This document shows, one piece after another, positions 32,025-43,266 of a DNA stretch of 64,000 nt (its first letter is position 1; every line of letters starts with the position of its first letter). Made by a program: the position numbers and the translations under genes. Where the stretch lies: NCBI GenBank assembly GCA_034769895.1, contig CM068373.1, positions 435,841,080 to 435,905,079 on the forward strand. Direction: 5' to 3'. Source of the stretch: Magicicada septendecula (lineage: Eukaryota > Arthropoda > Insecta > Hemiptera > Cicadidae). The notes under the pieces are model-generated. The model saw nothing but the letters and a program-made list of their open reading frames with translations, made no database searches and was not told the DNA's origin.

Positions 32025-32350
32025 GTCAAAGTGAAAATAAAAATACAAACAGTCGTATAAATACTCACAGGCGATTGCAAAATGCGTTGAAGGGGGAAAT
32101 GCGTGATCTCATGGCGATTGCTACGTAGAGTCTCATGCTGCCAATTAACTGAAAAGATCCAGAACGCTTTCTCTCTGTTTTGTATTCTGCTTCAAATGCT
32201 TTTGCGCGGCTATTTAAATGTTTGTTAGTGTTTCTTTTTGTTATAAGTATAATCTTACAAAAAATTAATAAAAACCAATTTGTTTTTTTTCTAAACAAAA
32301 ACAACCAGTGGTTTAAACCTCGGTTTAAACCTGCCAACCCTGTGTCCTAC

Positions 32351-32420
32351 AGATAATCATATTTTCTATATATGTTAAGGAATGTAATTATTTCATCACT
32401 CGATCATTTTAATGAATCAC
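32351..32420 (-). pseudogene. MADF-like domain gene, copy 1 (5' part)
   Basis: On the minus strand this is the start of the domain (SDEIITFLNIYRKYDYL...), cut by hAT-1 right at the conserved Leu-Trp-Asp site. A TAG replaces the Trp codon. It continues at 7067 downwards. Confidence 0.45.
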
Positions 32421-32762
32421 TCATTGTACATGTAGAAATAGAACGCTCAAAAGGCACATTACAACAACAAAACCAAAACAAATGCAGAGACAAACACGTG
32501 GTGGCAATGGAGACACTACTTCACTGCTACTGCACTGTCACACTGGGCGACTGGGGCGCTACTCGATAGTGGCTAGTGAGTCATATGACCTCAGTGTCTG
32601 CTAATGGCTACTTAGAAGCGCCTTAAGTTGAACATGTCCAACTTCTCTAGCTACAGATTCTTCACTCGCATGCGAGCACTAGTAGCTACTTCTATGTCAC
32701 AATAGGCTACTTAGTAGCCGCTACATGAGTAGCGGCTAGTGAAGTAGTATAGTGTGACATAG

Positions 32763-34440
32763 GCGTGACAGACATAAAATAAACTGCACATATTTGTGTT
32801 TATAAACCATCCAGTTGAAAAGTCATTTAATGGTACAAGAGAGGTTAAAATTTGATTTCGAACATAAATCAGTAATGATACTCATTTATAAAAAGCTAAG
32901 TGCTAAAGAATAACAGAAATTATATGGAGGGAGTTTGACTAACATGGTAGGAACTGCCATTTCATATGTTTTACATATTATGGTAAGCTCATATTTTAAC
33001 AGTAGTCTGGAGTAAATGTATTCAAAATTAATGGTAGGAAATATACAATATGTGAGTAGAAAATAAACCAGAAGTGTAATTTTTCTCAAGTTAAGTCTTA
33101 AATTATGATCAATTTCCCATTTTTAAAAAAGATTGATAGTAGTGATTCAGGTGTTGTATGTACTGTGTTCAGCTTCAGGTTTAGTATTGCATTTGATGCC
33201 CAGCAATATATGGAAGATTTGGACACTCAAAAACATTTGACAACCATACAGAGTGCAAATACAAGTTGAACTGTAGACTCTTCTAAAAATAAAGTGGCAA
33301 AGACTAATGTCCTTGTTACTGCAGAAAAATAAACCACACTATCATAGCACATGAACAGAATTTCAGATCTACTGACTGTCAGTGTAAGCTTATCACCAAG
33401 TTGTATGACCAAAGTATAACAGTCCTAGTACTATCTCTGAGGCCACAGCAGTTAATGTCCTTGCTTCTAATTGTTTGATGATGTCAGATCTGAACTCGAC
33501 AAAACCAATTTTGAAACTTTACAATAGATTTGTTTAACAGTCAATATGACGTAAAGTATTAAGGTCAGGATTTCTGAGGTTGACAATGTCAGTACAGAAA
33601 ATGGAAAAATGTTGTCAGATTATAAGTTAAAATGTTAAAGAACTATGGTTTAGAACATAAATTAGTTTGTTTCTGTTTGGACAACCACAAATGCAAATTT
33701 TAGAGGGGAACAAAAAAAAATGTTCACAAGAGTTTAAAAGAAGTTTGGTAAGAGAATATTAGGCATAGGATGTGCACCATATACGGAACTTAAAAAAAGA
33801 CTAATTTCATTTTCTGCCTTCCAGGTACCGTACTTCAGCTACAACTCAAATAGTCATTTCTGTACTGAAACATGTGGGGTTCTGAGAAAGTACACTAGGA
33901 AAAAACCCAGTATGCTGGTGTCCTTACTTTGTTCTCAGAAATGTCGCCAACCCAGTAAAATGGTTATTAATAGTTTTACAGGTTTTTATTATTCATTCAT
34001 AACTGGTGTTTTTTAATAATGGCTTTTAGAAGAGAGTACACTATTATAATAAACAGAATGAATGTGTAAACTTGTTGACCATGAATTATCATATGTATAT
34101 ATCTATGGGTGTTACCCATAGATTATCATAAAACTTAGGCATTAGGTTTTGCTGGCCAATATCATGATTTGTAAGAAATTAAAAATTCCACTACTGAATA
34201 AAATTAATTCGAACTCTATGAATTTCAAAATCTGCTAAATATCAATGGACACTTGATTATAACTAAACTTATTTAATTACATAGTTGATTGTATTCTGTG
34301 ACTAAATAAATCTTGTCTGCATTATAAGCTATTTCGCTCGACTTTGATTTCATGCGTTTGCTAAACATTTTGTGTACACCTTGTTGTTATATGCAGTGAG
34401 ATGTAATAATTTTATACTGTAATGCAGAAGCAATTAGACG
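32763..34440 (+). repeat. Repeat A, copy 1, right part
   Basis: Matches 44328-45966 closely, apart from a ~70-bp segment (about 34310-34380) missing in copy 2. No coding domain is visible. A short palindrome TGGGTGTTACCCA near 34105 is shared by both copies. Confidence 0.75.
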
Positions 34441-36289
34441 ACTGTTTAGCTAGATCTGACTGTAGACATTGTTCGGTTATTTATTCATATAATTACACGT
34501 CAGATTATGCCGAAAAACTTTTAGTTTCTATGTTGGAAGCTATGTTGTATGTATGTTAGTTTCGCATTGTGTGGTGTGATTTGTATGCCACTGAATTTGA
34601 ATAATGTCTTAATATGGTGACTAGCGCTGTTTGTATTTACATATTCATCAATTAATTATTGTTACTGTGTTTTCGAAAAGTTGCAGCGGTGTATTGAATA
34701 GTTTATATTAGTGAAACTAAATTATAGCAGCTGTTGTATACTTACGAAGGTCTAACGTAATTTACTTATTTGAAGACAACTGGACATTAAGTTAAGGAGG
34801 AAACATGGCGTAATATAATAATATATAATATAGTGGAAATAACGATAATAGTCATTGATGGGTGTGAAGTACACTTACGGTTAATTTCTTTTGTAATATA
34901 ATGCACTCATTATCAAAAATTAATTTCAATTTGGATGTGTTCTTCGTTGTGTGTCAATGAGATTATCCATAAGCTAGAAGAATTATTCGATTGTACGTGA
35001 AAATATCTTCCGTTACAGAAAAATTATTAGTTTATTATTGGATTCCGAATAGAACACATTGAAAACTCTGTACAACTCAAGATATAAAAGTGTCTAACGC
35101 ATTAAACTGAAGTGAGGTTAGGGAATAGAGTGATTTAACATAAAGGAAGAATGAAGATAAATTGTGCCTAAATAGAAGAAAAAGATTTAAAGTGGAAAAA
35201 TAAGTGAAGACTAATACATAAAGGAAAGTATTGTGTAAAATATTGTAAAAGAAAAACCTAATAAGTACGATAAACTACACTTCACATCTACACTTTTTAC
35301 TCACTTATAAACTATATCTAAACTTTCACATAGTGAATAAACTAAGAATTATATATTTATTTCACTGTTTAACTATTATTTTACTGTTATAAAATTATTG
35401 AAGGAGTAATAATTACTTGAACTCGATTAACCTATTAACACGCACCGTTGTATAAAACGAACTTTGTGTAAACTTAAATATAATTTATTGATAAATCATA
35501 TTAGATTTAATAGTATTTGTGTGAAGTTTTGTACTTCACAAGAGGCATTTTTGTTGATTTTCTGTAGTCAAAAGGACCTACTAAATACAATTTTTGTAAC
35601 ATAAATAATTTGCAGTAATACGGATTACGGATACGGATGCCTGAAAGTAAGAGGTGAATGCAGCCAACTGAGCGAAAATATTTTACTAGCCGGAGCAATT
35701 ATCCTTTATATAAAAGCATTAAATTTGTCTTAAAAGGAAGAAAATAACAGTTAGAAAGACATAAATACAATATTGAAGATTTTGAATTGCATGTTTAATT
35801 TATTCTTATGTTAATGATCTCTTTATTTTTTCATATAGTGAATGTTAATTTTTATCACAAAAATGACGTTGGCGACACTGACTCTTGGAACTAAATTTGA
35901 ATTGACTAATACAAATAGGTAGCCTAAGTCATTTAAAACCAACCAAGTGAGAAGGAATTAATAAAGAATTTATGAATTTTGAACATACCAAGATCATCAA
36001 CTTTTTATAACGAATAAATAAATAGAATTATTAATTTTAATTGTTTTTACTGACAAAACAATTTGGCGCATACAATGGGCAACAGAAGAATCATTTGAAA
36101 AAATTAATTGATGGTTATAAATTGGCACCCACACCTATCTAACATACTATTTACGTTTGGGTTATAAATTGGCACCAGCAACTTGAGGCTATCTAACACA
36201 CTATTTATAACGTCTGGTTATAAATTGACACTTACAACGTGAGGCATAAATAATAAAACACACAAATAATGAGTACTTTACAATATATA

Positions 36290-36362
36290 CACTACAGCAT
36301 CGAATATCCGAACCTCTCAGGACGAGGATCCGTTTTGATAATCGATATTTCGGATAAATAGA
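36290..36362 (+). repeat. pogo/Tigger-like end fragment
   Basis: CTACAGCATCGAATATCCGA followed by ACCTCTC, and then CGATATTTCGGATAAAT, recalls the CAGT-AACCTCGATTATCCGA ends of Tigger-type elements. There is no partner end and no transposase. Confidence 0.35.
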
Positions 36363-36645
36363 GCATAAATTGAAAACATTATTTCCCTTTACAAAAACAA
36401 AGGTTTTTATTACAAAATCATTTATAACATACTCTTATATAATTTCAGCATCTTGTATTCTGTACTGTAATTAGGACGAGCGAAGCGAGTCCTTATACTA
36501 GGCAACAATTGGTACATTTTTGTGGTACACTTTACGGAAAAACTACTGAACCTCTAGACTTGAAATTGAACATAATTATTCATATTTATACCTAGATGTG
36601 TCATCAATCATTATTTTGATAAAAAATTAATTTTGACAAGAAATA

Positions 36646-36740
36646 CAGTAGAAGCCCGATATAGCGCGGTTGTCGGGTGACATACTTTCCCCCGCGTTAT
36701 AGGCGTAACCGCGGTATATCGGAAGGTGACCTGTACAGTG
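36646..36740 (+). repeat. pogo/Tigger-like end fragment
   Basis: The string CAGTAGAAGCCCGATATAGC, followed by GCGGTTGTCGGG and an echo CGCGGTATATCGG, fits a Tigger/pogo terminal repeat or derived MITE. The opposite end was not found. Confidence 0.4.
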
Positions 36741-37747
36741 ACAAATGATGGGGAGGGAGGACCAGGAAAAAGGCTACAGCATAATGCACTACTATATACT
36801 GTACGTAAATTACGTCACCAAATGTAGAAATAAAAAATAAGAAAACTGTATTTTAATCCAATATTTTAATCTATTTTAATCCAATGGAATATAAAATACA
36901 CTATTTATACATTGCTCACTCGACCTACTGTAGGCCTAATTGTTGGTCTTAAAAAAGTCCGTAATTGTTGTTTGACGGGATAATGCACAGCGTTTCTTTT
37001 CCGCGTATTGTTTAAGATAAAATATCAAATAAAATAAATCAAAGTTTGATCAACTGAAGTCCACTAGGTGACTAATGGGGCAGGAATCAGGCCGGTCCTA
37101 ATCCCCTGCGCTTGTGTGTGTGCATGCTGCGTGTTTGTGAGTGGGCCTGACCTTCACCCAGCCACACTTGTTATTTGATACTACTATACGTGTCAAAATC
37201 CTGAGCCTATTGTACAGGATATAGGCTGTGTTGGCATCGGTCAGTGGAGTTAGGTAAGTAGGTATTGGTTTTATTTGTTTATTATTTTTCTTGAGGTGGA
37301 AGGTTTTCAACTAAAGCAAAACCACCTTTCCTAAACTTATTCTTGCTCCCATTTGTCCAAATTCAGTGCATGTAATATATGGTAACATCTGCTGGTGTTT
37401 TTTTGTATGGAGGTTACGTATATCTAATGGTTGTGGTTTTATTTATTACTTTTATGAGTGGCAGTGTTTTAATACACCAAAAACCAACTTTCCTAAGCTT
37501 TTAGGAATTAGTCTGGCAAATCAGCATCTAGATGGAATGTACCAATTGTAAGGGGGGGGGGATAATGCACAAGTACAAAAAATGATAGTTTAATTTAAAT
37601 TTATCATGTTTCTAGTATAATTTTATACCTGAATTAGAATTTACTTAGAATATTTTAACAAAGCTATTGTTGGAACCCTACAGGAGACCCCAACCAATGA
37701 AAAGATTAGTCACTAATGTGGGGTGTCAAGCTCACATCACTGTCATT

Positions 37748-38036
37748 AAAATGTTTGCATTCATTGAGAAAGTGTAAAGACACTTTTAAAAGACAACAAT
37801 CATGCTACAAATGTTCAGGTAACCATGATGCTACAGTATGTACCTCTGATATAAATAAATGTATTAATTGTATTAACGCTAACAAATACTTAACTAAAAA
37901 AAGATCCATAGATCATTCTGCAAATGATATTCAAAACTGTGAAAGTTATAAAGTAAGATGGGAGCAGTATATTTGTGATGCAAACTACCCCTGGAAACCA
38001 GAACCTCCATTTAATTACGTTAGGCCTACAACTAGT
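37748..38036 (+). pseudogene. LINE ORF1 C-terminal fragment with zinc knuckles
   Basis: The frame in the element keeps two Cys-rich knuckles: CYKCSGNHDATVC, then CINC...HSANDIQNC, followed by WEQYICDANYPWKPEPPF. This is the C-terminal nucleic-acid-binding part of a gag-like ORF1. The N-terminus was lost by 5' truncation; the few residues before 37748 come from repeat A. Confidence 0.7.
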
Positions 38037-38184
38037 TGATTAGATAAAATTTTGTATTTAAAAGGAAAAATCAAAAATCAAAACTAACCTATAAATAAAT
38101 TTTTGATGGAAATACAAGAATATAACCTTAATGATGAATTAATTTTTAATAGTACAGAAGAGATAAATCTCAACCCCATTTTTT

Positions 38185-40943
38185 GTGACTGAGCTTCTGA
38201 CCCTACATGTCAACATCAGAAGTATACAGAAAAATATATTAAAACTTGAAACTATGTTAAGTTCTTTTAAACATAAACCAGATGTGATAATATGCACTGA
38301 AGCTTGGCTCATGGATAATATTAAGCTTATAAATATAACAGGTTATACACATTTTAAAAATAACAGCAGAATAAATAAAGCAGATGGAGTGATTATTTAT
38401 GTAAAAAGTAACCTACAGTATCAAACCATTAATGAACAATTTAATGATTTAAAAATCACTAGTCTGCTCATAGAATTAACAAATAAAAGTGTTTTCAAAA
38501 TTTCTGGACTATATCGTTGTCATGATTATCAGATTGACAAATTCATTAAAGATCATGAAAAATTTATCTTAAGTAACAAAACTGTTGCAAACCACATGAT
38601 TCTGGGTGATGTTAACTTAGATCTCATTGAGTTTAATGAAAAAACTGAGGATTATTTCTACCAATTACTGCAAAATGGTTACGAATCGATGATAAATACT
38701 TGTACTCATCCTATAAAGAATTATAAAGATGGAACTTGCATTGACCATATTTTCATGAAAGGAATATACACAGCAAAATCTGGTAAATTAATTGACTCAA
38801 TCATAGACCACTACCCCGTTTTAATATCACTACATGGGAACAACATAAAATGCAAACTTACAGTATCTTTTGAAATAAACAAAAAAAGATTTTTGGAGCT
38901 GTGTGCTTCAGAACAATGGCAACAAGTCTGTAATACACCAAATAACAATGAAGCATTAGAATTGTTAATAAACAAGATTCAAACTATCAATGAACTTTCA
39001 CACAAAACTAAGCCAAAAATTCAAAAACCAAGTAAAACCTGGATTACCCCTGCTCTCATTAATTCAGTTAATAACAAAAACAAATTATATAAAGCCTGGA
39101 AGAATAGTCAAGACGACTTGCTAAAAAAAGAGCTGTACTTAAATTACGAAAAACGACTTAAATCATTACTTAGGACTGCTAAAAATAGGCATGAAGAAAA
39201 ACAACTACAAAACGCTGATTCTAAAAAAATGTGGAGATATGTTCATCTAAAATTGGATCGTAATTCAAAAAATAGACAAATAAATGATATTTTGATTAAT
39301 AATAAACTTAACAGCAATGACTGGACAAAGGCTAATTATTTTAATGAATTTTTCAGCACAATAGTATCTAGGCTGAATGAAAGTGCGACTCCTCCTATTC
39401 TGCAGCATGAAATACCAGATATATCAATTAATCAGCATACTATGTTTCTAACACCAACATATGAGTCAGAAGTTTACCAAACTATTCGTGAACTCAAAAA
39501 TAAACCTGGTGGGTGTGATGAAATTCATGCCTATACAGTTAAGCTAGCTGCTCCGTTCATAACTCCTGCTTTGACTCACATTATTAATACTGCTATGATA
39601 CAAGGTACATGTCCATATCAATTTAAGAAAGCTGTAATTTGTCCTATATATAAGGAAGGTGTAAAAAGTTTGGTTAACAATTATCGACCGATCGCACTGA
39701 TATCAAATTTAGCTAAGATTTTTGAAAAAATTATTTTTACCAGATTATTTAAATTTGTAAAGAAACATAACGTGTTAAGTGCTAAACAATTTGGCTTTCT
39801 CAAGAAGAAAGGTACAGATGATGCTATAGCCCTACTTAGCAAATTTATTTATGAAAATCTAAGTATTAGCATACCAACTGTTGTAACTTTTTTGGACTAC
39901 TCCAAAGCTTTTGACACTGTCGATCATGGCATACTTATATCCAAATTACAGAATATGGGAATAAGAGGTGTAAGCTTATCCCTGATAGCCAGTTATTTAC
40001 ATGACAGGACACAAGTTGTAAAGGTGAATGGGACTAGAAGTCAGCCTATTAAAACAAATGTTGGAGTGCCCCAGGGCTCTATATTAGGACCTTTATTGTT
40101 TATTTTATATATCAATGACTTACTAGTGTTACAAGATGTATTAATAGCATATGCTGATGATACAGCAGTACCAATGAAAGCAAAGACATGGCCTGAACTT
40201 GCAACAGATATGTCAACTAAATTAGATATTATATACTCTTGGCTCTATCACAATAATCTAGTACTCAACATAAGCAAGTCTGTTTTTATCACCTATGGAA
40301 ATTATAGAGACTCTGTTCCGCATGACTTTGAAATTAAGATAAATGGTCAAAAATTGAAAAGAGTAAAAACTAGTAAATATCTAGGAATAACATATGACTT
40401 TAACATGAAGTGGGATGTACATGTGGCTAACATTGTAAAACAAACCAAATACTTAGTCTACGTTTTTTACAGACTTAAACAAATTTTATCAAAAAAGCAA
40501 CTACTACAAATATACTATGGACTATTCCATAGTGTGGCAGGGTATGCTATCATAGGCTGGGGGGTCTATATAAATCATCTCTAGACGCATTGGATTGGCT
40601 GCAAAAGTGTATTCTTAAAATTATAGGAGTCAATGAACAAGATTCGAATAAACCATTAAATATTAAACAGGTGTTTGTAGTGAATTCTATAGTTTATCAA
40701 TACAATGATCTAAAAAGTGAGTTTTTACAAAAACGAATCAACACACGGTATAAAAATATTATATTGCCGCGACACCTATTAAGTATTGGGCAAAGAAGCT
40801 ATGTGTATTATGCCATAAAATATTTTAATGAATTACCTAATGAACTGAAAAATCTAAGTGTAAATATAAAAGTGCTTAAAAAAAAATCAAAGAAAAAATT
40901 AGGAACTTTGTTATTGAATAATCAAAAAAACAGTCTATTATGA
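38185..40943 (+). pseudogene. LINE ORF2: endonuclease plus reverse transcriptase
   Basis: The endonuclease shows LHVNIRSIQKN, VIICTEAWL (metal-binding Glu), ILGDVNLDL and IDHIFMK...IIDHYPVL. The RT shows NNYRPIALISNLAKIFEK, FLDYSKAFDTVDH, GVPQGSILGPLLF and IAYADDTAV, with thumb motif KYLGITYD. The frame is open to a TAG at 40582-40584, then continues one frame over (LDALDWLQKCILKIIG) to 40943, so a one-base indel near 40575 splits it. The true start may be an ATG at 38106 after another frame slip. HVNIRS and the AT-rich microsatellite tail suggest the CR1/L2 side of the tree. Confidence 0.85.
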
Positions 40944-41443
40944 TATGGACCTTTTTTCTCGTTTTTTTCATTTATTTATTGAATTGTATTATAGTACAAA
41001 CTAAAATTTTGTTAAAATTTAAAAATAATTTATTTTTAATATATTACTATGATCGGTGAGGTAAAACTCACAATTAGTATTAAGTATATAAATATTAATT
41101 CTAAGGACCAACCTATGTACGGGCATTTATGTCCCCTATAGGTCCTTTATTATATAATTTTTATTATATGTAAAGGAAAATTGGTAATAAATATTATTAT
41201 TATTTCAGTAACAAGTAACAGACTATACAGTGGCCACAATTTTTCCTGTGGTTCTTGATTTGAGTTCAGAATTTTTGTTTGTAATAACTATAGAAAAGGA
41301 CTTTCTCACTAAATGTGACCCTTATGTTGAAGTTAAGAAAATTCCCTTTTATCTCATCTATAATATTATTTACTAAATACAACTATTTCATTAACGACTT
41401 GGAACACAACGTTTTTTATGAGTAAAAACAAAGTTTTATCTTA

Positions 41444-41488
41444 CAACCTGAACCGGTTTTCACTTTTAAAAAGCTTCTTCAGAGGTTG
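41444..41488 (-). ncRNA. Hammerhead-ribozyme-like motif (inverted arm of Penelope a)
   Basis: On the minus strand: stem I CAACCT/AGGTTG enclosing CTGAAGA, a T/A-rich stem II, GAAA, palindromic stem III ACCGGT and cleavage dinucleotide TC. Confidence 0.6.
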
Positions 41489-41545
41489 CCACTGGTAGCG
41501 CTGTCCGTCCTGTTGTGGGCGAAGGAATCTAATTTTGAAAGATAG

Positions 41546-42088
41546 ATGCTGTGTGTGTGGGGTGAGATATGTTCGAATAATGCGTGCGCTACAAAATATA
41601 GAATCACTTATAAAACTACTAACAAAACAGATCACACACTATCAAAGCACACACACAAAGCACAATACAATTTCGATCTACCTGGTATTTACAAATTAAA
41701 TTGCTCAAATTGCAACAAATTCTACATAGGCCAGACAGGACGCACCTTTAAACAAAAATACATTGAACACACAAAGGCACTCCACACCACTACAGAATCC
41801 ACCTTTGCAAACCACCTCATTGAAGCAAACCACACATACAAAAACATCGACAATAACATGAACATTCTACACGTACACACAAAAGGCCAAAAACTAGACA
41901 CTCTAGAACAATTGGAAATATACAAACACACGAAAACAAATAAAAACGACATCCTAAACGAACAGACACAATTCAAATCGCACGCATTATTCAAACATAT
42001 CTCACCCCACACACACAACATCGATCTTTCAAAATTCGATTCCGTCGCTCACAACAGGACGGAGAGTGCTACCAGCGGCAACCTCTGA
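41546..42088 (+). pseudogene. Penelope GIY-YIG endonuclease region (fragment)
   Basis: The frame holds YKLNCSNCNKFYIGQTGRTF (CxxC finger and GIY-YIG-type block), then TFANHLIEANHTYKN and LEQLEIYKHTKTNKNDILNEQ, the C-terminal part of Penelope proteins. Codons before about 41590 come from the inverted arm and are not original coding. RT is absent, so this is a dead remnant. The nuclease normally makes the nick that primes reverse transcription. Confidence 0.8.
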
Positions 42089-42123
42089 AGAAGCTTTTTA
42101 AAAGTGAAAACCGGTTAAGGTTG
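42079..42123 (+). ncRNA. Hammerhead-ribozyme-like motif (Penelope a)
   Basis: Stem I CAACCT (42079-42084) pairs with AGGTTG (42118-42123). The core is CTGAAGA, then CTTT/AAAG stem II, GAAA, stem III palindrome ACCGGT and TA. Compared with the copy at 51511, stem I changes on both sides in step (A-U to G-C). Confidence 0.65.
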
Positions 42124-43266
42124 TAAAATAAAACTATTATGTTTTTACTCATAAAAAACTTTGTGTTCCGAGTCGTTAATGAAATAGTTGTATTTAGTTA
42201 AGTAACGGACATGTCATGGACAACGAAATCCAAGAATATTATTTACACCAAAATAGGGTTTGGCAAATACATGTATAGGCCTACCTGTTTATTAGCCTTC
42301 AACTTGTCTGCAAGAGCTTAGTTAATTTTATCAGTTACTTGACAATCCTGGTTAGTCTGTAACCATCTATTACACATAATACTAGATTAAACATGATTTA
42401 TTTGTTAATTATTATTTTGTAAAGTTAGTTTTATGAATATTCAAATACAGATCTAAGAATAACACACAGACATAGATCTGGAAGGCAAGTAAGTAAATTA
42501 GTCTACCTGAAGGGGAAGAAAAATAAAAATGTAAGTCATTTGATTTCCATTACTGACCTGTATATTATTAGTCTACTTCTATCACTTGTTTCTACAGGAA
42601 TGGATCTGTCTTGACAACTGAACAAGGAAGTGTATGAGTTTTAAATTGTAATGGAAATATGGCCAGACATACCCTGAGTTGTAGAAAAGTCTTTGATACA
42701 GTTTAACAAATATCTGATTATATTGGATAAACCCGATCATGAAAAAGGAACGAAAATATGACTGGTACATAGAAGATGAAGAATAGCTTTAAAGAATTTG
42801 CATCCTATTAAGATAAAAACCAACCAATATCCAAGAGAATTATAAGTCTTAAATAAAAGATCACAGTGGAGGTGATAGATGTTTATGGATCACAAGTGTG
42901 GAATGTACATAAAAGAAATAGGGAAATGTTAAGTTCGGTTAAAATTGGGTGCTGGAGGAGAAGTTGTAACTCAACAAGTGGCTAGTCATGGTTGGAAATG
43001 ATGAAATAAGAAGTTGAACTGGAATGGATGGTAAATATTACAGGAACAGTCGAAGTTAAGAAATAAAATTTGATTGCCACCTACATAAAGTGCCTGAAAT
43101 GAAGAGTTCTAAGCAACCGTTGAATAAACACAACAAGAAGTAATGGTAGACCATAAATTTCCTGGATCAATGGCATATAAACTGTTATGAACAGCAGGGG
43201 CCTTCAAATCACAGGCTGTGAGGACAGAAAATGTTGGCAGATATTGAGATGTGGCAGACACTGAAG

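Larger units (their letters stand above)
10674..32160 (+). mobile_element. Merlin DNA transposon carrying gypsy-1
   Basis: The ends form a terminal inverted repeat of about 90 bp. The left starts GGACCTTTTCGGTTAATTGG at 10674. The right end at 32160 reads, as reverse complement, GGATCTTTTCAGTTAATTGG. They are flanked by 8-bp duplications AGAATGCT (10666-10673) and AGAACGCT (32161-32168), which differ by one C/T. An 8-9-bp TSD and a GG start fit the Merlin superfamily, as does the encoded IS1016/IS1595-type transposase. Without gypsy-1 the element is about 1.44 kb. It sits in the 5' leader of hAT-1. Confidence 0.88.
7068..32342 (-). mobile_element. hAT-1 DNA transposon with nested Merlin/gypsy insertions
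   Basis: The left end CAGGGTTGCC and the right end (reverse complement CAGGGTTGGC) form short terminal inverted repeats with the CA-G start typical of hAT. They are flanked by 8-bp duplications TGTCCCAC (7060-7067) and TGTCCTAC (32343-32350), one base apart. The empty site is present once near 43906-43913. Without insertions the element is about 3.8 kb (7068-10673 plus 32169-32342) and encodes a BED-finger hAT transposase on the minus strand. The palindrome GGTTTAAACC is repeated just inside both ends. Confidence 0.9.
3541..32762 (-). mobile_element. Element B, copy 1: TIR element with MADF-like domain, split by RTE and hAT-1
   Basis: Pieces at 3541-3654, 6541-7067 and 32351-32762 join into one element about 1.1 kb long. 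Its ends are inverted repeats: CACACTATGCTACTT on the left, and the same string as reverse complement on the right near 32740-32760, followed by further imperfect pairing. The uninterrupted copy at 43267-44327 proves the pieces belong together. It encodes a MADF-like domain on the minus strand. PIF/Harbinger elements often carry a Myb/MADF second gene, so I infer a PIF/Harbinger-like non-autonomous element. I could not fix the TSD, so the class is tentative. Confidence 0.6.
34441..37189. other. AT-rich region without recognisable gene
   Basis: I find no domain in any frame. The stretch has short frames only. An ATG in the phrase GGAAACATGGCG at about 34800 is followed at once by TAA. Two pogo/Tigger-like ends are listed separately. 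This is the longest part of the window with no explanation. Confidence 0.5.
37748..41202 (+). mobile_element. CR1/L2/Jockey-group non-LTR retrotransposon
   Basis: The insertion is defined by comparison with the intact junction in copy 1 near 2332. It is 5'-truncated within ORF1, carries ORF2 with endonuclease and reverse transcriptase, and ends in an (ATT)n tail at 41190-41202, not poly(A). No clear target duplication is visible; only ATT is shared at the two junctions. Confidence 0.8.
41374..42235 (+). mobile_element. Penelope-like element a (5'-truncated, with inverted terminal repeats)
   Basis: The target duplication AATATTATTTAC flanks it (41362-41373, 42236-42247), and copy 1 has the empty site near 2493. 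The left ~200 bp is the inverted copy of the right end, the usual Penelope layout. The right end has an extra tail with GTAACGGACATGTCATGG ending CCAAG. The same tail recurs at 60326-60362 and 61085-61120 and, inverted, at 45967-46010 and 52306-52345. Only the C-terminal GIY-YIG region of the protein remains. Confidence 0.85.

Noticed and set aside
7060-32350. 7068-32342 as two unrelated half-elements
   Set aside because: Matching TIRs, 8-bp TSDs with one mismatch and the empty site in copy 2 show one element.
34780-34830. Possible host 5' exon with ATG (GGAAACATGGCG)
   Set aside because: The ATG is followed at once by TAA and no domain, donor pattern or downstream exon supports a gene.
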